64,000 bases of DNA from Bdellovibrio sp. KM01. GTDB lineage: Bacteria > Bdellovibrionota > Bdellovibrionia > Bdellovibrionales > Bdellovibrionaceae. This document shows positions 1-9,519 of this stretch, piece by piece. How positions within the stretch are numbered: position 1 is the first letter of the stretch; every line of letters starts with the position of its first letter. The position numbers were made by a program, and so were the translations under genes. The notes under the pieces were generated by a model. The model saw nothing but the letters and a program-made list of their open reading frames with translations, was not told the origin of the DNA and made no database searches. Location of the stretch: positions 2,542,001 through 2,606,000 of the forward strand of contig NZ_CP058348.1 in assembly GCF_013752535.1 (NCBI RefSeq). The letters run 5' to 3'.

Positions 1-1776
1 CCCGGTTGAACTATTAAATGAAATTGTCGTTGTACCGCTCCAGTCACATGAACCGTCACTTGACTGCAATGCAAAGCTCATCGCGGTTGGATTAGGATTC
101 GGATCGCGCGCCACGCCTAAAGAAACCGAGAATGTAGTTCCTTCGATAAAACTGCCACCTTGGGCATTCACATCCCAAACTGGCGGGTCATCTGTATTGG
201 TTAAGTTAAATACGACCGTTTGGGTCGCCAAAATCATGGTTCCATCCAGATTTGAATCTGCTGATGTATTGTATTTCAATCTAAATGTAACCGAGAACGA
301 ACCATCACTACCAATCATCTGCAGATAGCTCGGGATAAAGCTCCATACGAAATTAGGCGCAATAGGATTCGTAAAATCAGATGTATAGTTTGTTAAATTT
401 CCAGCACCACTTGGCGTTCCATTTTTGATTGTCGTGACTCCAACCACCGACAGAATCAATGGGTCCCCTTCTGGATTTGTGACAGGGATGTTGATGTCGG
501 AAGAAATCCCCTCTGTAAATGCGCCCGTAATTGTCGAAGCAAATACAGGAATCTGCACAGAGTTCACCGTGATCGTTCCTTTGGCTACGTGAGTGGCCGA
601 CGTCATCGTCGTCACCAGAACTTCAAAGTTATACGTATTACCAGCAAGAGCATTCGTCGGTGACCAACGTAAAACCCCTGAAGAATTGATAGTCATACCT
701 GAAGGGCCCGACACCAGAGAATACGTAACTCCCAAATTCGGAGTCGCAACTGGATTATCCAGGTCACGGCAATATGCCGTCAGACTAAAGGAGTTAATGC
801 GATTAGCTTTCATCGTCAACTGAATCGGTTCATTACAAACTGGGTCACGATTTGCGCGCGCGACTTCATAATGAATTTTGATTCTGGAACTTAGATCTGC
901 ACTGTCTGCAAACGTCGGATTGAAATCGACAGACTCTTGGTCTTCATTCGTGAACGTATAAATCAATGGCGAGCCAGTCACCGTTTCAGTGGAACTGTCA
1001 TTTCTTGTCAACAACCAGGAAGTCGGCTGTATGCGCGCCGTCGAATTCAAGGGGTTGACAGCCACAACGTCCGCGGAAATTGTTTCTAACTGTTTCGAAG
1101 ATTTTGCACCGTAACCACTCGTCGTTAAAACCGGGCTGCTCCATACATAGTAAAGAACAGCAGGAGCCCAGTTATAAGAAATGCTGAGGGAAGGATTTTC
1201 GGTCGCCAGAGTGTTGGCGATTCTAGCAATGATGTCGTTACGGCTGAGCAAGAATGTAAGAACTTGAGAGTTCGTTTGACTGCGGCAGTTTTGACAAACC
1301 AACTCCACGCTACTTGCGATGGAATTGAAGGTATTCTGAGAAACTTTGATGTTAGGAATATTAAATCCCCACTTTAACAACCAAAACACCGCCGTAGTTA
1401 CATTGGTCACAGTCACCTGTGACGATAGCAAGGGTGCTTCAAAGATAAAATCGCCAGATGGATGGGACTCACGATACACTTTCACGGTCAGATCCAATGG
1501 TTGAGGAACCGCTGGATCTGTGCGCACGCCGTAATCACCTTTCGTCAATGTCGAGGGAATCACCAGGCTTCCATTTTCAGCACCTAACTCGGTGACGAAA
1601 GTCCCCAAACCATAGGCATCCGTTGGAGCATTATAAAATACGCGCGTGTTGGCAGTTCCCGAAACATAGTACTCAGAACTCGACAATGAGTTCTGTGTTC
1701 CCGAACTACTCAGTTCACTTTTTGAGCATCCCTGAATGAGACACATCGATAGAATTGTTAGCAAATACGCGCGCAT
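1..1776 (-). CDS. Ig-like (He_PIG-type) lipoprotein, 3' end outside window
   Basis: An uninterrupted reading frame of 592 codons starts at 1776 and runs off the left edge, so the C-terminus is missing. The N-terminus is a lipoprotein signal (MRAYLLTILSMCLIQGC, lipobox Cys17), so the protein is expected on the inner or outer membrane facing the periplasm or surface. The middle contains a putative Ig module of the He_PIG kind at about residues 340-400, with the recognisable text 'GMTINSSGVLRWSPT' followed by 'GNTYNFEVLV'. Similar beta-rich segments follow, including 'DPPVWDVNAQGGSF', suggesting tandem cadherin/Ig-like repeats. Such modules usually serve adhesion or surface binding; no catalytic motif is seen. 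It is divergent from the gene at 1897, with about 120 bp between them. Function beyond 'surface Ig-repeat lipoprotein' is inference. Confidence 0.85.
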   Translation of the reverse strand, partial: MRAYLLTILSMCLIQGCSKSELSSSGTQNSLSSSEYYVSGTANTRVFYNAPTDAYGLGTFVTELGAENGSLVIPSTLTKGDYGVRTDPAVPQPLDLTVKVYRESHPSGDFIFEAPLLSSQVTVTNVTTAVFWLLKWGFNIPNIKVSQNTFNSIASSVELVCQNCRSQTNSQVLTFLLSRNDIIARIANTLATENPSLSISYNWAPAVLYYVWSSPVLTTSGYGAKSSKQLETISADVVAVNPLNSTARIQPTSWLLTRNDSSTETVTGSPLIYTFTNEDQESVDFNPTFADSADLSSRIKIHYEVARANRDPVCNEPIQLTMKANRINSFSLTAYCRDLDNPVATPNLGVTYSLVSGPSGMTINSSGVLRWSPTNALAGNTYNFEVLVTTMTSATHVAKGTITVNSVQIPVFASTITGAFTEGISSDINIPVTNPEGDPLILSVVGVTTIKNGTPSGAGNLTNYTSDFTNPIAPNFVWSFIPSYLQMIGSDGSFSVTFRLKYNTSADSNLDGTMILATQTVVFNLTNTDDPPVWDVNAQGGSFIEGTTFSVSLGVARDPNPNPTAMSFALQSSDGSCDWSGTTTISFNSSTG

Positions 1777-1896
1777 ATTATCTTTTCGGTTCCCATTTAC
1801 CGGTTCTTTAAGAAAAAACTGAATTCTGTTGACCTCATGAAGTAAGTTTTCACTACTGGTCTACCCAATTGGATTAGACGAATCTATAGTTTCATC

Positions 1897-2982
1897 ATGA
1901 TATGGGCTTTAACTTTCTTTTTGACGTTTTTCATCTGCTGGGATTCATTCGCCCAGCAAACGACCGCTCCTACGTCGAATGAAAAACCAAAATTAACAGA
2001 TGAAGAAACCGAGCAAAGGCTGGGTAAAGACTGGAAAGGGATCCTTTACATTTGTAATCCCTATTGTGAGTTCATATCAGTTCGCGAAGAGAAATCTTGG
2101 AATCCTCCGTTGGGAAAAAGGGATTCCGACTGGGCTCACACCAAAACAGTCGCGCAATCAGACCCTCTTTATCCCCTATTGATTTCTAAAAATCCCGTCT
2201 TGCCGTTTATCAATCGCAAGCTTCAGGCTTCAAACAAAGATGAAATCAAATCTGAAACTAAGCCTCCCAAGTATGCCACCTACAATTTCAACTGGGGCTA
2301 TGCAGTATCAGGTGGATTGCTTTTTTCACAAAGCTCCTGGACTGGCAATACCCAGCTGCAAAACGACCTGTCATCCGAAGGTGTGCAGTACATGCCTTTC
2401 GTCCAACTCCAATTCATGAAAGGTCAGCCAACCAAACTCTATTCCTTGTGGATTCAACACGAGATTTTTGGAAACTATGCCTCCTCTCCTGGCTATAAAT
2501 CAAAGGACGTCAATTTGTCGGTCACCAATACGTCCTTAGGTTTTGGTTACCGTGCATGGCTAACTTATCCAAACTTCAAAATCGGTCCCAGTATGAGTTA
2601 CGACACCGAGGCCTGGACAACGTCGATCAATTCTTTGCAGCACTTTTCATTCGACAGGCAATCTTATTTGATCGGTGTCGCAGCCAAGTGGGATCACTGG
2701 ATGCTCAATCTGGACACAGCTTTCATGTCCAAAATCTCCGAGCAACAGCAGTTCCGACAAGACCCTTTTACTTTGAATTGGTATCGTCTGAAAGTTCAGA
2801 AGTGCACTCAAGATATCAGTTTGTATGACATTACATTCGGAGTCTGCGGGGGTGGAATGGTGCTTCTTGACCAACAGGAAGCCGCTCTTGCAAACAACAT
2901 TCTACTATCAGAGACCAGCACAATGAACCGCACAGACTTTGGAGCTTACTTCTCGATTCGTATTGGTGAGGATCTATACTAA
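1897..2982 (+). CDS. Secreted beta-barrel-like protein coupled to a VWA gene
   Basis: 361 residues. An N-terminal signal peptide (about 1-20, ending DSFAQ) is followed by a polar linker and, from about residue 130, alternating aromatic/hydrophobic strands typical of an outer-membrane barrel, ending in a C-terminal aromatic residue (EDLY). The family is not recognised. The stop codon overlaps the next start (TAATG at 2980-2984), so it is translationally coupled to the VWA protein and probably works with it. A haemolysin-like or porin role cannot be claimed from sequence alone. Confidence 0.75.
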   Translation: MIWALTFFLTFFICWDSFAQQTTAPTSNEKPKLTDEETEQRLGKDWKGILYICNPYCEFISVREEKSWNPPLGKRDSDWAHTKTVAQSDPLYPLLISKNPVLPFINRKLQASNKDEIKSETKPPKYATYNFNWGYAVSGGLLFSQSSWTGNTQLQNDLSSEGVQYMPFVQLQFMKGQPTKLYSLWIQHEIFGNYASSPGYKSKDVNLSVTNTSLGFGYRAWLTYPNFKIGPSMSYDTEAWTTSINSLQHFSFDRQSYLIGVAAKWDHWMLNLDTAFMSKISEQQQFRQDPFTLNWYRLKVQKCTQDISLYDITFGVCGGGMVLLDQQEAALANNILLSETSTMNRTDFGAYFSIRIGEDLY

Positions 2983-4352
2983 TGGTTACTCAAGCGGCTC
3001 TTTCATTCATTTTAATGCTCGACTACTCCGGCTCAATGGAGCAGCCGCTGAATAAGACTCCCAAGATTCAGATCGTTCAAAAGCAAGTACATGCCCTTCT
3101 TTCAACGGCTCCCACGCAAGGCAGCTCTGAAGCCATTGTGTTTGGAACCAAGCCAGAAAAAGAATGTAAAGACGTGCGTTTGATGAACGGAAAAAATCCG
3201 ACCTTACAAAAACAAGTCATGGAAATGAAGCCAGGTGCTTTCGGTAAGACGCCGCTGACTCAAGGATTCAGAACGTTAGTCAGTCGCTTGCAAAAATATC
3301 CTGGGACTAAAGCCGTAGTTATCACCGACGGTTCTGATACTTGTGGCGAGAACCCTTGTGAGTTTTTAAAAGAAGCAGATAAGAAAGTAAAAACAGACAA
3401 GCCCTATGAGATCTTCATGGTGGGCCTGGACCTTAAAGAAGACAAAAGCCAAATGCAGTGCTTTAAGGACCTGAAGCTGAACAACTTCACCATCCACTTC
3501 TCCGATATCGACTCCAAGGAAGACCTTTTAAATCAACTAAAAGTGGCCCAATCCTTAAATAAGGACATTGATACTGAAATCAAAGACTCGATGCGCACAG
3601 GCGGCACTCAGATCAAAATATTCAAATTAAGAGGCCAAGGCAAAAATGCTCCGAAATCGAGCACAAATCCACAAGATGTGAAGCCGCCAACGCCTCCGGC
3701 GTCTTTGGAAATCACGGGGGCACCGGAAGAGGCACATTTCTCGATTCAAAATGACAAATTCAATCAGTCCTGGGAAGGTCCCTTTGCAGTCACCGTCCCT
3801 TCTGGTGAATACAAAATTCGCTTTGAAGATGCCGCCAATGGGACAGAAATTACGTTCAAACTACTCCCAGGAACTTTGACAAAAATTCCCTGGGCGCAAC
3901 TGATGAAAACGACCGTCGGTGAAGTTGATATGAATGAAATGGCACTGACACTTCAGTGGACGCCAGAAAACTCCACCAAGGAAATACATGGCGATATCAA
4001 ACCGATCGAAACCATTGCCCGTCTGGACAATAAGGCGACCGCTTTACCTAATATTCCTTTCGGAAAATGGAATGTGGAAGTGATCTCCCCTCCTTGGCTG
4101 GCGAAACGTATGCAGGCAAAATCCATCGTGATTACAAATGGGATCAGAAACAAAATAAACATTTCAGAACTTTTTAAAGACGAAATCAAATGGGTGGATG
4201 CACCCCAAACCGCAGGCCCGCAAGTCATGGTGATTCAAAACAAAGACTCTCAGGAAGAGCGTCACTTTCTTCCTGCGGGTCAGTTTAAACATATTCCGAT
4301 TCTTAAAGATACAGAAGCAAATTGGCTGACTCCTGAAACACCTAAAAACTAG
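2982..4352 (+). CDS. Von Willebrand factor A domain protein
   Basis: 456 residues. The VWA fold is clear: strand beta-1 and MIDAS motif 'LDYSGSM' give Asp14, Ser16 and Ser18, with Thr90 in 'GKTPLTQG' and Asp116 in 'VVITDGSD' completing the metal site. A second half (about 230-456) is Pro-linked and beta-rich, with text such as 'PFAVTVPSGEYKIRF' that resembles PEGA/carboxypeptidase-regulatory-type Ig folds. Beta-1 starts almost at the N-terminus, so no ordinary signal peptide is visible; either the protein is cytosolic or the true start was missed. It overlaps the upstream gene by one base and converges on the phosphatase gene with a four-base overlap. VWA proteins usually mediate metal-dependent protein binding; the partner is unknown. 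Confidence 0.85.
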   Translation: MVTQAALSFILMLDYSGSMEQPLNKTPKIQIVQKQVHALLSTAPTQGSSEAIVFGTKPEKECKDVRLMNGKNPTLQKQVMEMKPGAFGKTPLTQGFRTLVSRLQKYPGTKAVVITDGSDTCGENPCEFLKEADKKVKTDKPYEIFMVGLDLKEDKSQMQCFKDLKLNNFTIHFSDIDSKEDLLNQLKVAQSLNKDIDTEIKDSMRTGGTQIKIFKLRGQGKNAPKSSTNPQDVKPPTPPASLEITGAPEEAHFSIQNDKFNQSWEGPFAVTVPSGEYKIRFEDAANGTEITFKLLPGTLTKIPWAQLMKTTVGEVDMNEMALTLQWTPENSTKEIHGDIKPIETIARLDNKATALPNIPFGKWNVEVISPPWLAKRMQAKSIVITNGIRNKINISELFKDEIKWVDAPQTAGPQVMVIQNKDSQEERHFLPAGQFKHIPILKDTEANWLTPETPKN

Positions 4353-6070
4353 TGCGAAGGGCCGTCAGTATTGTGTTTGACGATGAAGTAAGATAAGTCA
4401 TCGATTAAACCTGACTGCCCACGCCACTCATTGGTATCTTTCTTAGCCATGTTCAAGATCGCATCAGCCGCAAAAGAGTCGTTCGTCACTTTGGTCAGAA
4501 CTTTCAAAATCCGTCTTTCCTCAAATGCCTTATTATCGCTATTAACGATATCTTTAAGACCGTCGGAATAGAACAAGAAGACGCTGCCAGCTTCAAACGA
4601 CAATGCCGTTTCCGTGAATTCCGCATCTAAGCTTTCACCCAGGCGAGGCCCATTGACCGCCTCAAAGACATTTATATCGGTACGTTTCATACCATCTCGA
4701 GGAGTAAAATAATACGTCGGCTCATGGCTGGCATTGCAATAAGTCATGGTGTTATCACGCTTATCGAACGACGCGATCAAGCAAGTCATGTTCAAAGCAC
4801 CGCGAGATGTTTCAAACACCGCACGATTCATGGCTTGCATTAACTGAGCGGGCCCCTGCAAGTTGGATTTAAAACTTGCCACCACCGCACACGCAGCCGA
4901 AGTAATAAGAGCGGATTGCAAGCCATGCCCCGTCACATCGCAAATACAAACAATAAAATGATCTTCCGTTTCAACATAGGTCCACCAGTCCCCACCACAT
5001 TGACTTGCCGGTTCGTAAAAGCCTGCAAATTGGTAGCGACTGTTTGAATAGATATCCAACGGAAAGAATTTACGTTGCAGATCTGAAGCCAGGACCATCT
5101 CGGCATCGATACGCGCTTTTTCTTCGTGCACTGACATCAGCTGCTTGATATGAGTCACCATATCATTGAAAAGTCCCGCAAGCTGCCCGACTTCATCTTT
5201 TGAGCCCACTTCAAGATGCACATCCATTTGTCCTGCCCCGAAGTTCTGCATAGCATTTCTCAAGCGCACCACACTGCGGATCAAGGCGCCAGAAGCAAAT
5301 AACGCTGCCATAATCGTGATCAACATCAAGGCTGCGGCGAAAATAACACCACGATATACAAAGAAATAGGCCGCACGCTCTGGCGCCGATCTCGCCGTCA
5401 TCGAGATAATCAATAAAGATTCATTGGGAATGCGGTAGAAATTCAAAAGGTACGTTTCACCATCGCGCTTGTCTTTGATCTCGACCCGGCCTTTTTCAAA
5501 GCTGTTATCAAAGATCTCTTTAACACCATTACCGACAATAGATGTGAGTTCGCGCCCAATAGGGAATCCCGGAGGTCCTGCGATCACGTAGCCATCATAC
5601 CCCACTAGGATGTTTTCGCTGATTCCACGCTCGGCAAAGTAGGTTTCAAGGCGACTGCGATCGAAGGCAAAGAGCTCATAGCTGTTTTTAAGTTTATGGC
5701 AATAAGTATAGACCATGCGGCCTTCAATTTCGATCCAAGTGATACTGCGAAGGCCTGAACACATCGCTGCAGCATAGGTTTTAATGATGCTGACGGCCTC
5801 GTCTTTTTGTACTCGACCAGCCACATCTAAGACATTATTCATTGACGTGTCCACGTGCGCGACGAACAACGCCTCTTGAGGATCGTTCTTCATACGCATT
5901 AGATTTAAATCAATCTGACTGGCAATGTATCGCGCCTGAAGCTGATTCCACTCATATACGAAAGCTTTTTTATCATCGACGAAGGTGACTACTGATAGAC
6001 TTAAGAATACCAACAAACAGATTGTTGGTAAAAGGACCATCCCCAATAAAAGTTTAATTCTAAAGCTCAT
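4349..6070 (-). CDS. Membrane sensor SpoIIE/RsbU-type PP2C phosphatase with HAMP
   Basis: 573 residues with the order TM1 (about 8-30), periplasmic Cache-like sensor (31-235), TM2 (241-265), HAMP (266-320) and SpoIIE/PP2C phosphatase (about 340-570). Metal-binding aspartates are present in 'CGGDWW' (Asp361) and 'CDVTGHG' (Asp378), and 'FYSDGLKD' and 'DDLSYFIV' near the end match the family. Such proteins dephosphorylate anti-sigma antagonists or other Ser/Thr-phosphorylated partners in response to an extracytoplasmic signal. No anti-sigma kinase or STAS gene is next to it, so the partner is unknown. It is divergent from the FecR-like gene at 6120. Confidence 0.92.
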   Translation of the reverse strand: MSFRIKLLLGMVLLPTICLLVFLSLSVVTFVDDKKAFVYEWNQLQARYIASQIDLNLMRMKNDPQEALFVAHVDTSMNNVLDVAGRVQKDEAVSIIKTYAAAMCSGLRSITWIEIEGRMVYTYCHKLKNSYELFAFDRSRLETYFAERGISENILVGYDGYVIAGPPGFPIGRELTSIVGNGVKEIFDNSFEKGRVEIKDKRDGETYLLNFYRIPNESLLIISMTARSAPERAAYFFVYRGVIFAAALMLITIMAALFASGALIRSVVRLRNAMQNFGAGQMDVHLEVGSKDEVGQLAGLFNDMVTHIKQLMSVHEEKARIDAEMVLASDLQRKFFPLDIYSNSRYQFAGFYEPASQCGGDWWTYVETEDHFIVCICDVTGHGLQSALITSAACAVVASFKSNLQGPAQLMQAMNRAVFETSRGALNMTCLIASFDKRDNTMTYCNASHEPTYYFTPRDGMKRTDINVFEAVNGPRLGESLDAEFTETALSFEAGSVFLFYSDGLKDIVNSDNKAFEERRILKVLTKVTNDSFAADAILNMAKKDTNEWRGQSGLIDDLSYFIVKHNTDGPSH

Positions 6071-6119
6071 CGAAATTATTTTCTCAACATATTATGGGTT
6101 AGGCAATATCATCTGACCT

Positions 6120-6893
6120 GTGACCAATAAACGCTCAGAACTTATCCTCAAATTGTATGGTGTCTTTTCAGGATTTCTGATCCTTTATATTGCCTATTAC
6201 TTTGCGACTCATACAAGTCCAATAAAACAAAAGAGCAACCCAGATAAAACCAAGAAGTATCCCGTCATTGGCAGAATCGTATTCCTAGACGGTGACGTTC
6301 GTGTGCGAATGGCTGGAGAGCTGCTTTGGTTACCTGGAAAAGAAAACGACCTCATTCACGATAACGACAACATTTTTACCGGCACAAACGGTAAAGTTCA
6401 CGTTTATCTGATGCAACAGACGAACCTGTATATAACCAAGGACTCTCTGGTTCGCATCACCCGCCGAAATAATTTAAACACCATACATTTGGACGAGGGC
6501 CAGGTACAAATGTCCTCCGGCGCCGACGAGTCTGCGGTTCTTCAAGTGAACGATCGCTCCCGCCTCCTAAAACTGACCGGTGTCGAAGAAAAAATCTCTT
6601 ATCAAGGCGAACGCAGCAGGCAGCGCCAGCAAAAAGCTAAACTGGCCGAAGCTCCCCAAGAATCTTTCTCGGCCGCGCAGAGTGAAGTTCCTCAGGACCA
6701 AGGCCCACTGGAACCTCCTCCAAGTGATGAGGTCGAGGAAATAGCTGCAACCGCAGAAAAAGCCGAAGAAAGAAAAGTTGATCTCGACGACGAGACGACG
6801 ATGAGCTTTATTATTTGGCTTTCCATTGGCTACGGCGTCTTCTCGCTCCTTGCCGTGAAAGAATTTTTAGCTATGCGAAAAAACGAAAGTTAG
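6120..6893 (+). CDS. FecR-like protein with two membrane helices
   Basis: 257 residues from a GTG start, the only sensible start in frame. A membrane helix lies at about 12-28 and another near the C-terminus (about 229-250). Between them, residues 50-130 look like a FecR periplasmic domain ('VIGRIVFLDGDVRVR', 'TNLYITKDSLVRI', 'LDEGQVQM'), followed by a Glu/Pro-rich linker. FecR domains usually transmit an envelope signal or bind a partner. It stands directly upstream of the PEGA/TPR-rotor-stator operon on the same strand with a 170-bp gap, so it may belong to that system; this is inference. Confidence 0.7.
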   Translation: MTNKRSELILKLYGVFSGFLILYIAYYFATHTSPIKQKSNPDKTKKYPVIGRIVFLDGDVRVRMAGELLWLPGKENDLIHDNDNIFTGTNGKVHVYLMQQTNLYITKDSLVRITRRNNLNTIHLDEGQVQMSSGADESAVLQVNDRSRLLKLTGVEEKISYQGERSRQRQQKAKLAEAPQESFSAAQSEVPQDQGPLEPPPSDEVEEIAATAEKAEERKVDLDDETTMSFIIWLSIGYGVFSLLAVKEFLAMRKNES

Positions 6894-7063
6894 ATAGAGC
6901 CTCAATTCTACTCCCATAAACTCAAATTCATTTCAAAATACTTTGGAGTCAGTGATTGGTTCCATAGCTCACATTTGAAAGCAATCTCTCCTTTGGTCCA
7001 CTGTGTAAAAGCTCGGTTAAGCCGATAGATCCTGAGAGGAATTTTACTTTTTCGGAGGAAACA
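6894..7063 (+). promoter_or_regulatory. Leader of the rotor-stator operon with sigma-28-like -10 element
   Basis: The gap holds no gene. 'GCCGATAG' at about 7020-7028 matches the flagellar sigma-28 -10 consensus GCCGATAA in seven of eight positions. A 'TAAA' lies upstream, but only 11 bases away rather than the usual 15, so the promoter call is weak. A good ribosome-binding site (CGGAGGAAAC) precedes the ATG at 7064. Confidence 0.3.
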
Positions 7064-7672
7064 ATGGCATTGAACTGGAAGCTTCTTATTACAACTTTGT
7101 TGTTGAGCGCATGCTCATCAAAACTAGTTGTACAAAGCGAGCCATCCACTGCAGCCGTGTACATCTCCGCAACTGGCAAAGCCGATCGCGTAAAAGTTGG
7201 CGACACTCCCCTTGAGTTGACGGAAATGCAGATCGCTGAGACATTAAAACTAAGCCCTGAATCGTCGAACTGGGTTGAATTCTCCTTTGAGAAGAAAGAT
7301 CACGAAGCAAAAACAATCATGCTTCCGTCCAATCGCTGGGGCGAAATGACTCGTATCGTGAAAGTAAAGTTGAAACCTTCAGATGAGGCTTCAACAACGG
7401 CGACGAAGATTCTGAAATACTTTTTTAATGCTAAGAAATTCGTAGAAACTCGACAGTTTGAAGCTGCTCATCAAGAAGTCGACAAAGTTTTGGCCATCGA
7501 CAGCCAAAATTCTCAAGCGATGACCATGAAAGCAGGCATCTATTATTTGCAAAGTAATATCGACGAAGCTCGTAAGCTTTATAAAAAGGCTTTAGAGATC
7601 GATCCTGGCTCCAGTGACGCGATCAAAATGTTAGAGAAAATCCAGCGCGACCAGGGAGGAACCATCGAATGA
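7064..7672 (+). CDS. PEGA-domain lipoprotein with TPR repeats
   Basis: 202 residues. The signal peptide ends in lipobox LLSAC (Cys17). Residues 20-110 resemble a PEGA domain ('LVVQSEPSTAAVYIS', 'KVGDTPLELT'), a small beta fold that often binds surface layers or peptidoglycan-associated partners. Residues 120-195 form about two tetratricopeptide repeats ('AMTMKAGIYYLQSN', 'ARKLYKKALEIDPGSSDAI'). It is the first gene of the operon, has a strong Shine-Dalgarno sequence, and overlaps the FliF/FliG-like gene by four bases (ATGA). It is a plausible periplasmic scaffold or outer-membrane anchor for the rotor-stator complex; no experimental role can be read from sequence. Confidence 0.85.
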   Translation: MALNWKLLITTLLLSACSSKLVVQSEPSTAAVYISATGKADRVKVGDTPLELTEMQIAETLKLSPESSNWVEFSFEKKDHEAKTIMLPSNRWGEMTRIVKVKLKPSDEASTTATKILKYFFNAKKFVETRQFEAAHQEVDKVLAIDSQNSQAMTMKAGIYYLQSNIDEARKLYKKALEIDPGSSDAIKMLEKIQRDQGGTIE

Positions 7673-9519
7673 GGTTGATTCTTCTCCTGCTCGTTTTGTT
7701 TACATCTCAATTCGCACTCGCCCAGGCCACAAACCTGGCTTCTGACGTTGTGACTAAGCGAAATAACATTGAAAATGAAGTTCGCCGCAATCTGGAAGAC
7801 TTGATCTCTACTCGTCTGGAGAAAAAGACTTTCAATGTCGCTGTTCGTGCTCAATTGAGCCCTATTCAACCTCCTAAAAAAGAAAAAGAAGCAGAAGCAG
7901 ACAAGCTTCCGGAAGGTATGGACATTGGCTCGATCGATGTTCGTAATGTCGTTGATTCCTATGAAAAGAAAATTGAAGAATTAAAGCTTAAAAAAGAACA
8001 ACTTAAAGAAGAAAAGCAATTTCAGATTTCTTCGTTAGAAGTGTTCGTGGGCCTGGATACTCAAGCCTACCCTGAATCCTATGCCAAAGAACTTAATAAA
8101 TGGTTGCAAGACCGTTTAACGAAAGACTATGGCAAAGTTGCAAAAGCAACGGTTGGCAAAATCAATCCGAAAATTGAGAAGCCCAAAGATCCAGTCACTG
8201 GTAAACCCGAAGCCGCGCCAGAAACTTGGGCACAAATGCTACGTAAATGGGCACCCGTCATCGCTGCGGGTCTTTTGGCGTTGGCATTATTCATCATGGG
8301 TCTTTTGCTAAGATCTGGTATGAATTCAATCGCTTCCGCACAAAAACCTCTGACGATTGAACAAAAAGGTGAATTGGCTCTTGAAGGTTCCGGTGCAGAA
8401 GCTTTGGGTGGTGGCGAAGAACAAGAACTTCTCCCTGCTCCCGTGAGTCGCTTGGCTAGTGAAGAACTTGATATGATGATCAAGAAAATTGCGTTCGTGT
8501 GCATGGAAATCGGTGCCAGAACCAATGAATTGATCAAAGTGTGGATCGATGCGAACGAAGAAGGCTTTGCAAAAACAGCCTTGCTTGTGGACTGCTTGAT
8601 CACGGCACGCGAAAAAATCATGAAAGAAACTGGTGCAATGGCAGCTTTGCGCATTCCACTGGAACAAGACATGATTTCTAATTATGAAGAACATCTGGCT
8701 GAGGCCTATCGCAGTGTCGGTATGATGGATGACCCTGAAAAGCTGAAAATGCTTAAGGGAATCTATTGGGATTTGATCAGTGTTCGCACGTTGGGTATTC
8801 AATCCTTGCGTCGTCCATTCGACTTCCTAAACCAGGCATCCCCGTCTGACGTCAAAGACCTGTTGGATCACCAACCGGATGATACTCGCGCTTTGGCAAT
8901 GATGTATCTTCCTAAAGAAACTCAATCAGATCTATTAACCAGTATGGATGAGTTCAATAAGTTGAACACGATCCGTAGCATGTTATTGAATGCTGAAGTG
9001 GAAGTTAAAAAACTTTGGGATCACGATACGAGTGTGAAAGTGGTTGTTGAGTCGCAACAATCCAAAGAACAAACTCGTCTGGTCAATTTGTTCCCAAGAA
9101 CTTTGGAAGCGATCCAAACTCTTACTCCAGTCGACGAAATTACGACTTTGCGTAAAGTTTCACCGTCTCTTCCTATGGATGGCCGCAACTTGAAACACAA
9201 TTATCTGACGTTAGCCTTTGTTGACGAATGGAAACCAGACTATATCCGTCGCTTGACGCAAATTGCGACGGCGGAAGAAGTTCTGAACTTGATCCGTGTG
9301 ATCCCTCAAGCACAAGAGGCAATCCTGGCTCAGTGTCCTCCGATGATGAAAACCATCTTGTCAGACGATTTGAAATTGAGCGCGAAAATAGATTTGAACG
9401 TCCAAAACCAAAAAGTGAAAGCTTTGAAGGCGAAATGGGCGAAACTTATCCAATCAGAGAATATCACGATCGCGCGTCTGTATGTTGATCGTAACATGGG
9501 AGAAGCAAATGTCGCTTAG
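7669..9519 (+). CDS. FliF/FliG-like single-chain rotor protein
   Basis: 616 residues. A signal peptide (1-19) leads into a periplasmic domain (20-165) with a long charged coiled coil (about 95-120); its pattern, including 'FNVAVRAQLSP' and 'ISSLEVFVGLD', recalls the ring-building and C-terminal regions of FliF. One membrane helix (about 195-215) is followed by a cytoplasmic half. There, 382-440 ('RRPFDFLNQASPSDVKDLLD', 'HQPDDTRALAMMYLP') matches the FliG middle domain, with 'HQPDD' where FliG has EHPQ. Residues 515-600 ('EEVLNLIRVIPQAQEAIL', 'MMKTILSDDL') match the FliG C-terminal torque domain. FliF and FliG are normally separate proteins. With MotA and MotB in the same operon, the natural reading is a membrane ring that carries its own stator-facing surface. 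Homology is judged by eye and needs a profile search. Confidence 0.72.
   Translation: MRLILLLLVLFTSQFALAQATNLASDVVTKRNNIENEVRRNLEDLISTRLEKKTFNVAVRAQLSPIQPPKKEKEAEADKLPEGMDIGSIDVRNVVDSYEKKIEELKLKKEQLKEEKQFQISSLEVFVGLDTQAYPESYAKELNKWLQDRLTKDYGKVAKATVGKINPKIEKPKDPVTGKPEAAPETWAQMLRKWAPVIAAGLLALALFIMGLLLRSGMNSIASAQKPLTIEQKGELALEGSGAEALGGGEEQELLPAPVSRLASEELDMMIKKIAFVCMEIGARTNELIKVWIDANEEGFAKTALLVDCLITAREKIMKETGAMAALRIPLEQDMISNYEEHLAEAYRSVGMMDDPEKLKMLKGIYWDLISVRTLGIQSLRRPFDFLNQASPSDVKDLLDHQPDDTRALAMMYLPKETQSDLLTSMDEFNKLNTIRSMLLNAEVEVKKLWDHDTSVKVVVESQQSKEQTRLVNLFPRTLEAIQTLTPVDEITTLRKVSPSLPMDGRNLKHNYLTLAFVDEWKPDYIRRLTQIATAEEVLNLIRVIPQAQEAILAQCPPMMKTILSDDLKLSAKIDLNVQNQKVKALKAKWAKLIQSENITIARLYVDRNMGEANVA

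Noticed and set aside
1829-1896. TTGACC as a sigma-70 -35 for the 1897 gene
   Set aside because: No acceptable -10 was found at 16-18 bases, so a promoter could not be supported.
5445-5456. AAAAGGTACG inside the SpoIIE-type phosphatase gene as another repeat copy
   Set aside because: Only ten bases match, it lies within conserved coding sequence, and it lacks the rest of the core; chance is likely.
8127-8802. Antisense frames inside the FliF/FliG-like gene
   Set aside because: Both overlap domains recognisable on the plus strand and lack ribosome-binding sites.
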